A stretch of DNA of 60,008 nt. Origin: CAZZKJ01 sp964654695 (GTDB taxonomy: Bacteria; Krumholzibacteriota; Krumholzibacteriia; WVZY01). This document shows, in pieces, positions 43,411 through 52,837 of this stretch. Both the position numbers and the translations under genes were made by a program. Location of the stretch: assembly GCA_964654695.1 (NCBI GenBank), contig CAZZKJ010000011.1:1-60008 (forward strand). Reading direction: 5' to 3'. The notes below the pieces were generated by a model that saw nothing but the letters and a program-made list of their open reading frames with translations, was not told where the DNA came from and made no database searches. The first letter of the stretch is position 1. The number at the start of each line of letters is the position of its first letter.

Positions 43411-44028
43411 TCAGTCATGTTTATACTTAAGAGGAAATATTTTATGGGTCCCCTGGGCTTTTCTCTTTTCAAAATCGAATTTATATTTTTCGCCTTTCCC
43501 GAAGAATGGGCTCTTGTCATTGTGACAGGCGCTGGTGCACGTAGCCTCATTTGGAGGATAGACTAATCCAAGGGCGACCATATCACTGATTTTGTGTTCC
43601 TTGTTCCTTAAATCCATATTGCCCTTTTTTATAAATTCGCCTCCGGGTCCGTGGCACATCTCACATCCCACGCCGGCCAACTTTGGTGTTTTTTCCATGC
43701 TAACGAAGCCGCCTTCCTTAGAATACCCGACGGTATGACAGGGCAGGCATTCGGGATCTGACGTATAATCCTTCGCAGGATCCAATCCGGCCAGCTTTTT
43801 CGCATCCGGACGCGCGCTGGGCTTCAAAATATCCATCGCGTTGGCCATTTTAGTTTTTTCCCAGGATTTATACTCCTTGATATGGCAGGCCTTGCATTTC
43901 TTGGAACCAACGTATTTAATGGCGGCTTTTTCTCCTACAGAAACGCCGGCAGCAACCAGGCAACCAGATAAAAGCAAGGCCGCTGTAAGTGTCTGATGCA
44001 ATTTCTTGGAACTGTAAATAGAATTCAC
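43411..44028 (-). CDS. Cytochrome c554-family protein with an unusual fourth haem site
   Basis: 205 residues, GTG start after GGAGGTGACACA. Signal peptide (LTAALLLSGCLVAAGVSVGEKA). Haem motifs CKACH near residue 45, CLPCH near 95 and CEMCH near 124; the fourth site reads CTSACH near 164, i.e. CX3CH, one residue longer than normal. The KYVGSKKCKACHIKEYKSW start and CEMCHGPGGEF block match the 7635 protein. Between a triple-domain cytochrome (23 nt upstream) and the TPR gene, so part of a second periplasmic electron-transfer operon. Confidence 0.85.
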   Translation of the reverse strand: MNSIYSSKKLHQTLTAALLLSGCLVAAGVSVGEKAAIKYVGSKKCKACHIKEYKSWEKTKMANAMDILKPSARPDAKKLAGLDPAKDYTSDPECLPCHTVGYSKEGGFVSMEKTPKLAGVGCEMCHGPGGEFIKKGNMDLRNKEHKISDMVALGLVYPPNEATCTSACHNDKSPFFGKGEKYKFDFEKRKAQGTHKIFPLKYKHD

Positions 44029-44051
44029 TGTGTCACCTCCGAGTTTAAGAG

Positions 44052-45023
44052 TTATTTAAGAGTTCTGATAAACGCTACGATGTTCCACACATCATTATCA
44101 GTTAGAACGTCACCCCATGCGGGCATCTGATCGGAAACTCCCATTGCGAGCCCGCCGCCCAGAATTATGAAGAATAAATCCTGATCGGTTATATTAACAT
44201 CAAGACTTCTGCTGAGCAAGCTTTTTGGATGTGGAGTCAATATCTCCGCCAAGGGTCCGTCGCCCTCACCTTTGGCGCCGTGGCAAGAAGCGCAGTATTT
44301 AACAAAAAGAGCGTCGCCCATGCTGCTGTCTCCGCTGCCGGATCGCCCTCTGTGCAGGAAACGCATGTAAGCGACTAAATCCCAGATCTCCTTGGGCCGC
44401 AGGACCTGCTGCCACTGCGGCATAAAGCGGGCGCCATGAATGGCCCCTCCGCCTATTTTTATCGAATTATAGAGATCGGCGTCGGTTTTTAAAGACATGT
44501 ATGAATCGTCGCTTTGATCTTTAGGTTTTACATCCAGGTACTTCACTTTTACTCCGTCGCCTCCACCGCTGCGGCCGTGGCATTCCGAGCAGTAGGCTAC
44601 ATAGAGTTTGCGTCCCTCGATGGGATCACCCTGGGGGGCTTTTTGAAAAGAACGCAGGAACTTAACGAGCGCAAAAACTTCGTATTCTGAAAAAGCAACC
44701 TTCATATCCGGCAAATACTTTCTGCCGTGAAACACTCCGTCCGAACCGTTAATAGCTTCTTTCAATTCCCGATCATTTTTTAATAAGAGGAAATCATCTG
44801 TGGAAAGATTAGTAGGCTCTTCGTCTATGGCGGAAGCAACGCGGCCGTCACCACGGCCGTCGGGCCCGTGACACACTGCGCAGTATGTCAGGTATAGCCG
44901 CTTGCCTTCGGCAAAGGAAGTTTGACCTACACAGATAGACGAGACGCAGGCCCCCAGCACAAACGCCGACAAAAAAACCGCTGTTATCGATCGCGCGCAA
45001 ATTATTTTAAAGAAAAAATACAT
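44052..45023 (-). CDS. Triple-domain cytochrome c (cbb3 subunit III-like)
   Basis: 323 residues. Signal peptide (FLSAFVLGACVSSICVGQTSFA), then three class I cytochrome c domains: CAVCHGPDGRGDG near residue 50 with a Met ligand near DMKVAF, CSECHGRSGGGDG near 145 with Met in ARFMPQWQQV, and CASCHGAKGEGDG near 240 with Met in DQMPAWGDVL. All three keep the GxGDG turn. Such proteins shuttle electrons in the periplasm to terminal reductases. First gene of the operon with the c554-like and TPR proteins. Confidence 0.92.
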   Translation of the reverse strand: MYFFFKIICARSITAVFLSAFVLGACVSSICVGQTSFAEGKRLYLTYCAVCHGPDGRGDGRVASAIDEEPTNLSTDDFLLLKNDRELKEAINGSDGVFHGRKYLPDMKVAFSEYEVFALVKFLRSFQKAPQGDPIEGRKLYVAYCSECHGRSGGGDGVKVKYLDVKPKDQSDDSYMSLKTDADLYNSIKIGGGAIHGARFMPQWQQVLRPKEIWDLVAYMRFLHRGRSGSGDSSMGDALFVKYCASCHGAKGEGDGPLAEILTPHPKSLLSRSLDVNITDQDLFFIILGGGLAMGVSDQMPAWGDVLTDNDVWNIVAFIRTLK

Positions 45024-45140
45024 AGATTCTAAATTTTAATAGGGAAGGCGAAACAGAAGCAGGATATAAAGATACTAAGTGCCTATGATAATAATAGCGA
45101 ATGGAAGGGAACCTGTCAAGTCGGATGTTGAAGCGGGGTC

Positions 45141-45563
45141 TCAACCCGGAGCTACTATATTTCCCGAATGAATCTTTATACGTTTTGTCGAAGAGTGCAC
45201 AACGAATATTTTTTCGTTGTTGCTTTGGTGGTCACCTGGGGTCATAAAAAATCCAAGCTTTTTGGGTGAGAAAGTAAGCGTGTAACCGAAAATCACTTCG
45301 GTGTCCAGGAATTCCACCATGATTTTTTTACCCCGATTATCATCGGCGAAAAAGCCTTTTCTTTCCTTATAGTTTTCTTCACCACTTAGGTGTTTTACGA
45401 AAAATACAGCTTTTAATTCTCCGATCTTGATTTCAACGACTTCGCCTCGGACGCCTGTAAGATGAAATAAAGGTTTGGTGGGGAAAAAATCCAAAGTCGT
45501 GCCCCTTAAAATGCGGCCGTCGAGGTAATGCACGATTATCAAATTAGCTTTTAATGGCGTCAT
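45141..45563 (-). CDS. Hypothetical cytosolic beta-rich protein
   Basis: 140 residues, no signal or membrane segment. Two similar halves with LIIVHYLDGRILRGTTLDFFP and KIMVEFLDTEVIFGYTLTFSP, each followed by a phenylalanine-rich strand, suggesting two copies of a small barrel (Sm/PilZ-like). I do not recognise a named family with certainty. Starts 67 nt after the slipin stop, so may be the third gene of nfeD-slipin. Confidence 0.6.
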   Translation of the reverse strand: MTPLKANLIIVHYLDGRILRGTTLDFFPTKPLFHLTGVRGEVVEIKIGELKAVFFVKHLSGEENYKERKGFFADDNRGKKIMVEFLDTEVIFGYTLTFSPKKLGFFMTPGDHQSNNEKIFVVHSSTKRIKIHSGNIVAPG

Positions 45564-45630
45564 AGCTTGGAAAACAGCAAATATTGTACCAGCTGCTAAA
45601 GGAGGAGATTGAAAATTGCGGCTTCGCGAA

Positions 45631-46380
45631 TCAGCTGCTAAGCTTCTTTATCAGAGGGTTTATGAGATCGATAGGGATCGGAAACAGCAATGTGGAGTTC
45701 TTTTCCGATGCCACCTCGGTTAGAGTCTGCAAATAGCGCAGCTGAATAGTCGCCGGATTCTTGCTCAGAATGTTGGCAGCATCGAGCAGTTTTTGCGATG
45801 CCTGGAATTCACCCTGGGCATGGATTACTTTCGATCTTCTTTCGCGTTCGGCTTCAGCCTGCTTTGCTATGGCACGCTGCATTTCTACAGGAAGGTCGAC
45901 ATGCTTGACTTCCACCAGAGAGACTTTTATTCCCCATGAATCAGTTTGCTCATCGATGATTTTCTGCAGCCTGTGATTAATGGTGTCTCTTTCGCTGAGC
46001 AGTTGATCGAGTTCGACCTGGCCGACAACAGACCGAAGGGTAGTTTGAGCAAGCTGGGTCGTGGCATAAAGAAAATCTTCAACCTCTACAACTGCTTTTT
46101 CCGGCTGCATTACGCGAAAATAGACTACGGCGTTAACCTTTACTGAGACGTTATCTTTGGTTATGACATCCTGGGGAGCTACATCCATTGCAACGACCCT
46201 GAGACTCACCCGGATCATGCGGTCGATTATCGGGATGAGAATAACCAATCCCGGTCCGCGGGCCGATACCAGCCGCCCCAGTCTAAAAATGACCGCTCTT
46301 TCATATTCGCGAAGAATTCTTATGGCGCTGCTCAGAACCATCAGGATCAGGAAAACGAGTATTATCATAGGTAGTTGCAC
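45631..46380 (-). CDS. Slipin (stomatin/SPFH membrane protein)
   Basis: 249 residues, GTG start 7 nt after GGAGG. One N-terminal membrane helix (LPMIILVFLILMVLSSAI), then SPFH: REYERAVIFRLGRLVSARGPG, MDVAPQDVITKDNVSVKVNAVVYF, AQTTLRSVVGQVELDQLLSERD and the helix AMQRAIAKQAEAERERRSKVI. Organises membrane microdomains as oligomers. It follows the NfeD-type protease by 12 nt, the usual pair in which the protease cleaves the slipin C-terminus. Confidence 0.95.
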   Translation of the reverse strand: MQLPMIILVFLILMVLSSAIRILREYERAVIFRLGRLVSARGPGLVILIPIIDRMIRVSLRVVAMDVAPQDVITKDNVSVKVNAVVYFRVMQPEKAVVEVEDFLYATTQLAQTTLRSVVGQVELDQLLSERDTINHRLQKIIDEQTDSWGIKVSLVEVKHVDLPVEMQRAIAKQAEAERERRSKVIHAQGEFQASQKLLDAANILSKNPATIQLRYLQTLTEVASEKNSTLLFPIPIDLINPLIKKLSS

Positions 46381-46392
46381 ATTGAACCTCCT

Positions 46393-47733
46393 TTAATTAT
46401 GTGAGCCGACTTTTAGCTTCATACCGTCGATATCCAATACAATCACTTTTGACCCGACGGGAATCTTTTGATCACTGGCGGCATTCCAATATTCGCCATG
46501 GATGAAAACAGAACCCTCGATATGAATATCGGTTACGGCCGTGCCGACTTCGCCAATAATTCCAAGACTACCGGTGGCTACTTTCCTTCGTTGAGCCCTT
46601 ATCCCCATGCCTACGGCAAAAAGAAAAAACAATGCTGTAAAAATGACGGATGGAATAATCACTGCCACCGATACTCTCATAAAGGGCAGGGGAGAATCAA
46701 TGAACATTAAGGATCCAATAAGCATGGATATCACGCCTCCAATCGTAAGCAGTCCGCTGGATGGCACTTTTATCTCTAGAAGAAACATGATGATAGAGAC
46801 AATAATGAGAAGCAACCCGGTATAGTTTACGGGCAGGAGTTGAAGGGCGAATGCGGCCAGAATTATCGATATGGAACCTGCAACACCGGGAAACACAGCT
46901 CCGGGGTTCTGCAGTTCGAAAAATATGCCGAAAATACCCAGCAGCATCAAAAGATACGCGATATTTGGGTCGGAAATTTTTGCAAGGAGTTTTTCCCTCC
47001 AAGTTGGCGGCTCGTTAATGACAAGCGTTTCGGCAGTTCGAATGATCATCTCCTTTCCGTTCATAACAACGGATTTACCATTGATGTTTTCAATGAGATC
47101 GTCGAAATCGGCTGCTATCAAATCTACAACACCCGCAGCTAAGGCTTCTTCCGCAGTTGAAGAAATGCTTTGCCTGACTATTTGCTCTGCCCATTCTACG
47201 CTACGGCTGCGCTGTTTGGCTATGCTCCTGGCGTAAGCTGCGGCATCGTTGGTAACCTTGGCCGCCATTTCTTCATCCATTTTGCCTTCACCGATTGCGA
47301 CTGGGTGGGCGGCACCGATGTTGGTTCCCGGCGCCATAGCAGCGAAATGAGAAGCGAGCGTAATTAAAGCTCCTGCGCTTGCGGCTCTTGCGCCCGAAGG
47401 CTGGACATAAATCACTATCGGGACGTTGGATGCAAAAATGTCCTTGATGATTCCTCTCATGGAAGAATCGAGCCCACCTGGAGTATCGATCGTAAAAATG
47501 ACACAAACAGGTTTTTCCTCATTAGCTTCGACTATGATTCTATGAAAATAATTATAAGTAACCGGGCCGATTGGCCCGCTGATTGTTCCCAAGAGGATTC
47601 GGTTCGGCCTTATGGAAGAATGGGCTTTCAGAGATGAAAGGGAATCACGGCCGACCGCTGCACGAGCAGCAACACAATAAGCGGCCGAAAGCACAACCAG
47701 TGAGAGAGTTATATAAAAAGCGCGAGGTTTCAT
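46393..47733 (-). CDS. NfeD-type membrane serine protease
   Basis: 446 residues. Signal anchor, then a ClpP-like domain: FTIDTPGGLDSSMRGIIKDI, IVIYVQPSGARAASAGALIT (nucleophile Ser in ASAGA), and the general-base Lys expected near KVTNDAAAYARSIAKQR. Four to five membrane helices between about residues 250 and 370 follow, and a C-terminal OB-fold NfeD domain (GIIGEVGTAVTDIHIEGSVFIHGEYWNA). Partner of the downstream slipin. This long form is an active protease in Pyrococcus. Confidence 0.94.
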   Translation of the reverse strand: MKPRAFYITLSLVVLSAAYCVAARAAVGRDSLSSLKAHSSIRPNRILLGTISGPIGPVTYNYFHRIIVEANEEKPVCVIFTIDTPGGLDSSMRGIIKDIFASNVPIVIYVQPSGARAASAGALITLASHFAAMAPGTNIGAAHPVAIGEGKMDEEMAAKVTNDAAAYARSIAKQRSRSVEWAEQIVRQSISSTAEEALAAGVVDLIAADFDDLIENINGKSVVMNGKEMIIRTAETLVINEPPTWREKLLAKISDPNIAYLLMLLGIFGIFFELQNPGAVFPGVAGSISIILAAFALQLLPVNYTGLLLIIVSIIMFLLEIKVPSSGLLTIGGVISMLIGSLMFIDSPLPFMRVSVAVIIPSVIFTALFFLFAVGMGIRAQRRKVATGSLGIIGEVGTAVTDIHIEGSVFIHGEYWNAASDQKIPVGSKVIVLDIDGMKLKVGSHN

Positions 47734-47769
47734 TGAAAACCGACTTTCCGGTAATAATGGCGAACCATT

Positions 47770-48363
47770 TTGCTTGAAAAAAAACCCGCTCTTCTCTATA
47801 CTAGCTCAACCTTCACTTTCAAGCAAGGAGATGCAGCCTTCGAAAACGTATTGCTTCTAAATGCCTCATTCGAGCCTCTCAATGTTATAAACTGGAAACG
47901 CGCGTTGAAGTTGGTGTGCCTGGGCAAGGTTGAAGTGGTCGAGGAAACAGAAAGCATTGTTAACTCGGTTTCCATATCCGTTAAAATACCTTCAGTTGTG
48001 AGATTGCTGAGATTCGTTGGATTCAAAAGAAGAGAAGTGAAATTCTCCCGCCAGAATATCTATGCGCGCGACAAATTCCAATGCCAGTACTGTTCCCGTA
48101 AGCTCAGAACGGAGGATTTGACATATGATCATATAATTCCTCGATCGCGTGGTGGAAAAACGGAATGGAGCAATATCGTCACATGCTGTATTGACTGCAA
48201 CCGGAAAAAGGGCGGACAAACTCCCAGGGGGGCGGGTCTGCAGCTGATAAGAAAACCTTCAAAGCCGATGTGGCTTTGGGGCTTTCATGCCCGATTTTCT
48301 CCGAGATCCACACCGGAATCCTGGAGGGAATACCTCTACTGGAATGTGGAATTAGCTGAATAA
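47770..48363 (+). CDS. HNH endonuclease-family protein, start uncertain
   Basis: Up to 197 residues. HNH core: KFQCQYCSRKLRTEDLTYDH, then IPRSRGGKTEWSNIVTCC and CNRKKGG, with both zinc Cys pairs and catalytic His. The N-terminal VLLLNASFEPLNVINWKRAL is typical of this widespread stand-alone family of unknown target. The TTG at 47770 overlaps a strong promoter (47774-47802), so translation must start later; TTG 47851 is the best in-frame choice but is 20 nt from AAGGAG. Convergent with the glycosyltransferase. Confidence 0.85.
   Translation: MLEKKPALLYTSSTFTFKQGDAAFENVLLLNASFEPLNVINWKRALKLVCLGKVEVVEETESIVNSVSISVKIPSVVRLLRFVGFKRREVKFSRQNIYARDKFQCQYCSRKLRTEDLTYDHIIPRSRGGKTEWSNIVTCCIDCNRKKGGQTPRGAGLQLIRKPSKPMWLWGFHARFSPRSTPESWREYLYWNVELAE
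47774..47802 (+). promoter_or_regulatory. Promoter of the HNH gene
   Basis: TTGAAA (47774-47779), 17-nt spacer, TATACT (47797-47802). Predicted start near 47809, downstream of the first possible start codon. Confidence 0.6.
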
Positions 48364-48429
48364 CACTTTTAATCCGATCACTATATTGGATTTAATGTTC
48401 TCGCCGGATGTCTCCATAAGAAAAAATAT

Positions 48430-49368
48430 CTAGAAGCGTTTTGACGCGGCCAGTATTTTGCGGGAAAATGGAGCCAGGAGCCAGTGGTGTCTGAAAAATC
48501 GTTTGACAACCTTGAATTTAACCGGCTCCCTTTTGGACAACGGCAGGGTAAATTTGATGAGCCCGCGCATATATCCGCTTATGCAAAAAAATGCATATGA
48601 TGCTGAATGTTTTCGAAATCCTTTCCACAAATATTCCAGGCAAGTCCATGATGCCAGCAAACCCAGGGACCACCAGGGAAAATGCTTTATATGAAACCAG
48701 GCTTCGTTTCTCGCACCGATCCATCCGGTTCTTTTCCAGGATCTGTGTGTTGCACTTTCTCGGTGGTATCCTATAATATCAGGTCTGTACACTACTCGGT
48801 ATCCTGCGTTGAGCATCCTAATGCTAAGATCATATTCGTTTGCGTATATAAAGAAATCTTCATCATAATACCCGCAGTTCTCCAATGCTTCGCGGCGAAG
48901 TGCCGCCCCACATCCCCAGAAGGTAATCCAGTCTCCCTCAGGCCATGAGCGTGTATAATCACGGCCGTTGATATTGTTGACAATTCGAAATGCTATCGCT
49001 GCAATAGACTCATTCTTATCTCTTGCAAACGCATCTGCGACACTTCTAAGAGCATCCTGGGCGGGATGAGAATCATCATCTAAAACGATAATGTAATCTC
49101 CCCGTGCATTCGCAAAACCAACATTATAACCGAAAATACCTCTGTTTACAGGGAGCCGTATAAGCCGCACCCGCGGAAAATGTTTCATTATCATCTCCGA
49201 TGAGCCGTCCGAAGAAGCATTGTCGACAACGATGGTTTCATAATTGCCATAATCGGTTAAGGAGATTTCATCAAGTGTGGCTTTAAGCTCATCTTTTCGA
49301 TTCCATGCAAGAATAACGATGCTTATCAATGGCTTGGCTGCGGGCAGGGATGGGAAGAATTTGTCCAT
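48430..49368 (-). CDS. Family 2 glycosyltransferase
   Basis: 312 residues from ATG 49368 (AAGGAG about 8 nt upstream; TTG one codon earlier possible). GT-A fold: ISIVILAWNRKDELKATLDEI, TIVVDNASSDGSSEMI, RLPVNRGIFGYNVGFANARG, and the metal-binding YIIVLDDDSHP near residue 95; then WGCGAALRREALENCGYYDEDFF. Resembles rhamnosyl/galactofuranosyl transferases that add sugars to surface polysaccharide. Downstream of a flippase and an FAD oxidoreductase in the same direction. Confidence 0.92.
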   Translation of the reverse strand: MDKFFPSLPAAKPLISIVILAWNRKDELKATLDEISLTDYGNYETIVVDNASSDGSSEMIMKHFPRVRLIRLPVNRGIFGYNVGFANARGDYIIVLDDDSHPAQDALRSVADAFARDKNESIAAIAFRIVNNINGRDYTRSWPEGDWITFWGCGAALRREALENCGYYDEDFFIYANEYDLSIRMLNAGYRVVYRPDIIGYHRESATHRSWKRTGWIGARNEAWFHIKHFPWWSLGLLASWTCLEYLWKGFRKHSASYAFFCISGYMRGLIKFTLPLSKREPVKFKVVKRFFRHHWLLAPFSRKILAASKRF

Positions 49369-49395
49369 CAATCGAACTCCTTTTGGGCTAAATAC

Positions 49396-50796
49396 TCAAC
49401 TATGCTGTGGTTTTTTTGTCGTCATGGTCGACGCCTCTCCTGAGCGAAAACCAACCGTCGGCTCTGAAGTACCTCTTAGAAGATGGTTTACCGCTTCTAC
49501 CCCCATCATCACGGAGTGATCCATATTGGCAACTTCATATTTCCACGCGCCGAACCTGCCCCTGGAATAGATTGCCATGCTCATCAGCATAGGCTGAATA
49601 CGGGCAAGCGCCCTGTCGCGCTGCAGGGAAGGAATGGGATAGGCGTAAGCGATTTTTTTCAACCATTTGGAAGCGATAAACTTCCGATCTGCTGCTTTTA
49701 TCAAACCGCACTTGATAAGACCGTCCACGGTCCTCTCGATTATCGTGTGTTCATTTTCTTTTTTGAAGCAGGATGCCGATGTTTCGCATAAGAAAGAGCT
49801 GTAGCGGCTGATATCTCCTTCAGGAACATTCCATCGCGAATAATGTGAAAAATTTGTGACTCGGTAAAAAGGCACCGAATATTCGGGAAAGTACATCCAG
49901 CAGCGCTTGTCATCCGAAGGTTTTTCAATACCTATGCCGACGACAAGCACACTATTGTGCTTGAGCATTGCTGCAGATTTCAGCATATGCGATTCTGTTG
50001 GCTCCAATATTCGGACAAGTTTGTCTATAGGCATTGTGTTGATAAGTAAATCGTAATGATCGCTGGCTCCACCGTTAAATTCCAGCGAGCGATTTTTTGT
50101 GTTGATAAACCTGAGTTTGCTGTTGAGGTGAAGATTATTTTGAATGTAAGGCAGGAAAGCATTGAAAAGAGCTCCCGTCCCTCCTTTTTGCGGATAGTCG
50201 AATGTGTAGTTGGGGCCCCAGTCAACATCATCTTTTTTCAACATAACGTTGGAGAGGATTCTTTTGAACTTTACTACGCTTACACGTTCAGAAATCCAAT
50301 TTTTGTCCATAAGATCGGGCGGCGTGGCCCAGACTTTGTAGTTATAAGGAAGCATAAATAATTTTCCTATTCCGTGGCCGAAAGTCGCAAGAACCCACTG
50401 CTCGAAATTGCGCGGGTCTTTTCTGCTCCCGGCAGCTTGATAAAGTCCGGAGAGGCAATCGATAACCTTTGCCGGAGGAAGGTATCGAATGTTGTTTTGA
50501 AAAGGGTATGGAATCCATTTCTTGAGTAAGTAGATCCAACTTTCGCGTATGAGCTTGTTGAATTCATCTCCGAGCAGGCGTTTGGCCAATTCATCAAAAT
50601 ATGAATAGTGGGAAAAGAGTACGTGTCCGCCCAGGTCCCATGTAAATCCCCGGTCGTCACAGAAGGAAGAGGACAGGCCGCCTACATGGTCATCTTTTTC
50701 GTAGATTCTCCAGTTCGAGTGCCCGAGCTGTTTAAGCCGGTAAGCGGCACCCAGTCCCGTTGGCCCCGCGCCTATGATGATGATTCTTTTGTCCAT
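49396..50796 (-). CDS. FAD-dependent oxidoreductase (UDP-galactopyranose mutase/amine-oxidase like)
   Basis: 466 residues. FAD fold IIIIGAGPTGLGAAYRLKQLG, then YEKDDHVGGLSSSF and FTWDLGGHVLFSHY, typical of the protoporphyrinogen-oxidase-like/Glf superfamily used in polysaccharide clusters. No helix I would take for a membrane anchor. Sits between the flippase (25-nt overlap) and the glycosyltransferase (27-nt gap), so a role in making or changing a sugar nucleotide, for example a pyranose/furanose mutase, is likely but not proven. The Glf catalytic arginines cannot be checked by eye. Confidence 0.8.
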   Translation of the reverse strand: MDKRIIIIGAGPTGLGAAYRLKQLGHSNWRIYEKDDHVGGLSSSFCDDRGFTWDLGGHVLFSHYSYFDELAKRLLGDEFNKLIRESWIYLLKKWIPYPFQNNIRYLPPAKVIDCLSGLYQAAGSRKDPRNFEQWVLATFGHGIGKLFMLPYNYKVWATPPDLMDKNWISERVSVVKFKRILSNVMLKKDDVDWGPNYTFDYPQKGGTGALFNAFLPYIQNNLHLNSKLRFINTKNRSLEFNGGASDHYDLLINTMPIDKLVRILEPTESHMLKSAAMLKHNSVLVVGIGIEKPSDDKRCWMYFPEYSVPFYRVTNFSHYSRWNVPEGDISRYSSFLCETSASCFKKENEHTIIERTVDGLIKCGLIKAADRKFIASKWLKKIAYAYPIPSLQRDRALARIQPMLMSMAIYSRGRFGAWKYEVANMDHSVMMGVEAVNHLLRGTSEPTVGFRSGEASTMTTKKPQHS

Positions 50797-52298
50797 TCAT
50801 GTCTCCAGTCGATCATGTGCTTGATCCTTTTTAAATCCTCTGGATCGAAGCCGCCTGTAAGATAGAGAACCGGGAAGTAAAAAAGCGCTCCCATTAGAAT
50901 TCTGATTAAAACATTCCATTCGGGTTCGAGAAAAATCCAGATGCCCATTAAGACCGAGGCCAGAAGAGGTTTTAGAGACAATGCAAGGAAGCGCAATTTG
51001 ATAATTTTTTGAAGTTCACGGTACATGAACACGAAGACTGCTATTTCTGAGAAAACAGTGGTGACAGCTGCGGCCGTCATTCCGTATAACGGGATGAAAA
51101 TCAAGTTCAAGACAATGTTTGATAAAGCACCGAGAGAAACCCCCACAAGATATCGATTTTGCCGATCGCATGCGATCAGAGTGTTGCCGTAATGAAGGCT
51201 TATCCAGATTACTCCTATGTTCCATATCAGGATTCTAAGAGGTAATATGCTGCCGGAGTATTTTACGCCATATATGAAAGTTATAATGGGGCCGGCGAGA
51301 AGAGTTCCGCCCACGCAAATAGGCAGCCCAATGCTGATTGAGTGTCTTAAGCTGGTTTGAAGCAGGGCCTGCATTTTTTCTCGTGATTGAACGAACAGGC
51401 GCGATACGTTGGGGAAGAGCGTCATGAAGTAATAAATTCCGAACATATTCAGCATTGTTATTATTTTATAAGTTGCGCTGTAAAGGCCCACGGTTTTTTC
51501 GCCGTGCGTGAAGCTGAGCATTATCATGTCGAAACTCAAGTATACCTGGATAAGGATGTAGCCTGTGGCCATCGGCAGGCTTTCGGTGAAGATTTGTTTC
51601 CAAAGAGCAGCGTTCAAAGTGAATTTAAAGCTATGAATAAGCCTCAGGTAGACGATGAAAAGCATCAAGGCACCGACTCCCGCGGTGGCTACCTGCAGCA
51701 AAGGAACGCGCAAAATATCTCCAGGGCCGCGTATTATTGCGAAAACGGCCCCGGCATAGACCAGCTGCTGCAAAATGCGGCTCCCAGCGATCCATTCCAT
51801 TTTTTCAATGCCTTGGAAAACCCATTTTAAGTTAAACGTCAGTTCGAATAAGCGGATGCCCATTATAAGAATTGCGGCCTTTACAATATAAGGTTTTGCA
51901 AGGAAGACGGTGAAAAGAACGAGAAGCGCGTAAGCGGCTGCGGCGAGAATTAAACGTATCGACACAATGTTGTTTACATAAGTTGCGGTTTTTTCCGGAT
52001 ACCGGGCCGTTTCGCGTGTGCCGTAAGTATCAAGGCCCTGGTTTATCAAGAGTTGAAAATATACCAGAGCCGCCTGTGAAAATCCGATGATTCCAAAGCC
52101 TTCGATGGTGAGAGTGCGTGCTACGTAGGCGGTGCAAATAAAAGCTATAAACTTGCACAACAGGTTTGCGGCCGTAAGAGAAAAGAAATTCTTGGCTATT
52201 CGCCGCGCAGTGCTTCCGCGGCGAAACTCATAATCTCCAGTTCGCTCGGGCGAATTTTGCTCGTTCTTGATTTTGGGTTCTTTGCAAAGAACTTTCAT
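50772..52298 (-). CDS. Wzx-type polysaccharide flippase (MOP family)
   Basis: 508 residues with about fourteen hydrophobic helices after a polar N-terminus. The first helices (ARRIAKNFFSLTAANLLCKFIAF... GIIGFSQAALVYFQLLINQGLDTYGTRE) are characteristic of O-antigen/oligosaccharide flippases. Moves undecaprenyl-linked repeat units across the inner membrane. First gene of the three-gene polysaccharide group, overlapping the FAD oxidoreductase gene by 25 nt. Confidence 0.92.
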   Translation of the reverse strand: MKVLCKEPKIKNEQNSPERTGDYEFRRGSTARRIAKNFFSLTAANLLCKFIAFICTAYVARTLTIEGFGIIGFSQAALVYFQLLINQGLDTYGTRETARYPEKTATYVNNIVSIRLILAAAAYALLVLFTVFLAKPYIVKAAILIMGIRLFELTFNLKWVFQGIEKMEWIAGSRILQQLVYAGAVFAIIRGPGDILRVPLLQVATAGVGALMLFIVYLRLIHSFKFTLNAALWKQIFTESLPMATGYILIQVYLSFDMIMLSFTHGEKTVGLYSATYKIITMLNMFGIYYFMTLFPNVSRLFVQSREKMQALLQTSLRHSISIGLPICVGGTLLAGPIITFIYGVKYSGSILPLRILIWNIGVIWISLHYGNTLIACDRQNRYLVGVSLGALSNIVLNLIFIPLYGMTAAAVTTVFSEIAVFVFMYRELQKIIKLRFLALSLKPLLASVLMGIWIFLEPEWNVLIRILMGALFYFPVLYLTGGFDPEDLKRIKHMIDWRHEWTKESSS

Positions 52299-52591
52299 AT
52301 CAATCGTGGAATTCGAAATATTGCCGACATTTTATTCGGTTTAGCGGCACCGGCGGCCGGTCTGAATATTAACAACGCATCGCAAGGTTTCGTCGATTTG
52401 CAAGAAAACTGCCTTTGAAGCGAGCCCGGCACTGCTTAGAAAAATTTCTGTAACTTATTGATAATGCAATAGAAGAGGAGATGCTTTCAGTGAACGCCGT
52501 ACGCCGAAATGGTCGACGAGCCGGCCGGCAGGCAAGAAATTCCTATTCGGTGTGAAATAAGTGGAGGGCGGAACAAACCTGGAGCGGGAAG
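52299..52591. other. Intergenic, no gene seen
   Basis: About 290 nt between the flippase start and tRNA-Leu. It should contain the flippase promoter and the tRNA downstream sequence. No hairpin with a T tract or protein-like frame. Confidence 0.4.
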
Positions 52592-52679
52592 TGGTGCCGG
52601 AGGAGGGAATCGAACCCTCATGGACCAAAGGTCCGGGGGATTTTGAGTCCCCTGCGTCTACCAGTTTCACCACTCCGGC
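52592..52679 (-). tRNA. tRNA-Leu(CAA)
   Basis: Class II tRNA of 88 nt with encoded CCA. Acceptor GCCGGAG/CTCCGGC, anticodon stem GGGGA/TCCCC with loop CTCAAAA (anticodon CAA), a long variable arm and GGTTCGATTCC in the T arm. Reads UUG codons. Confidence 0.97.
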
Positions 52680-52837
52680 ACGCAGTGATTAGGGATTAGA
52701 TTAATTGAACTGCCGACCGCATGTCAACCGCATTAATAATTCCGGTGCTATTTCAACACGAGTTGTATTATGATTATGAATCGGCAGGCCCGTTTTTTCT
52801 TGACTCCAAATGCGATTTTGATATTCTATCTCCGCGT

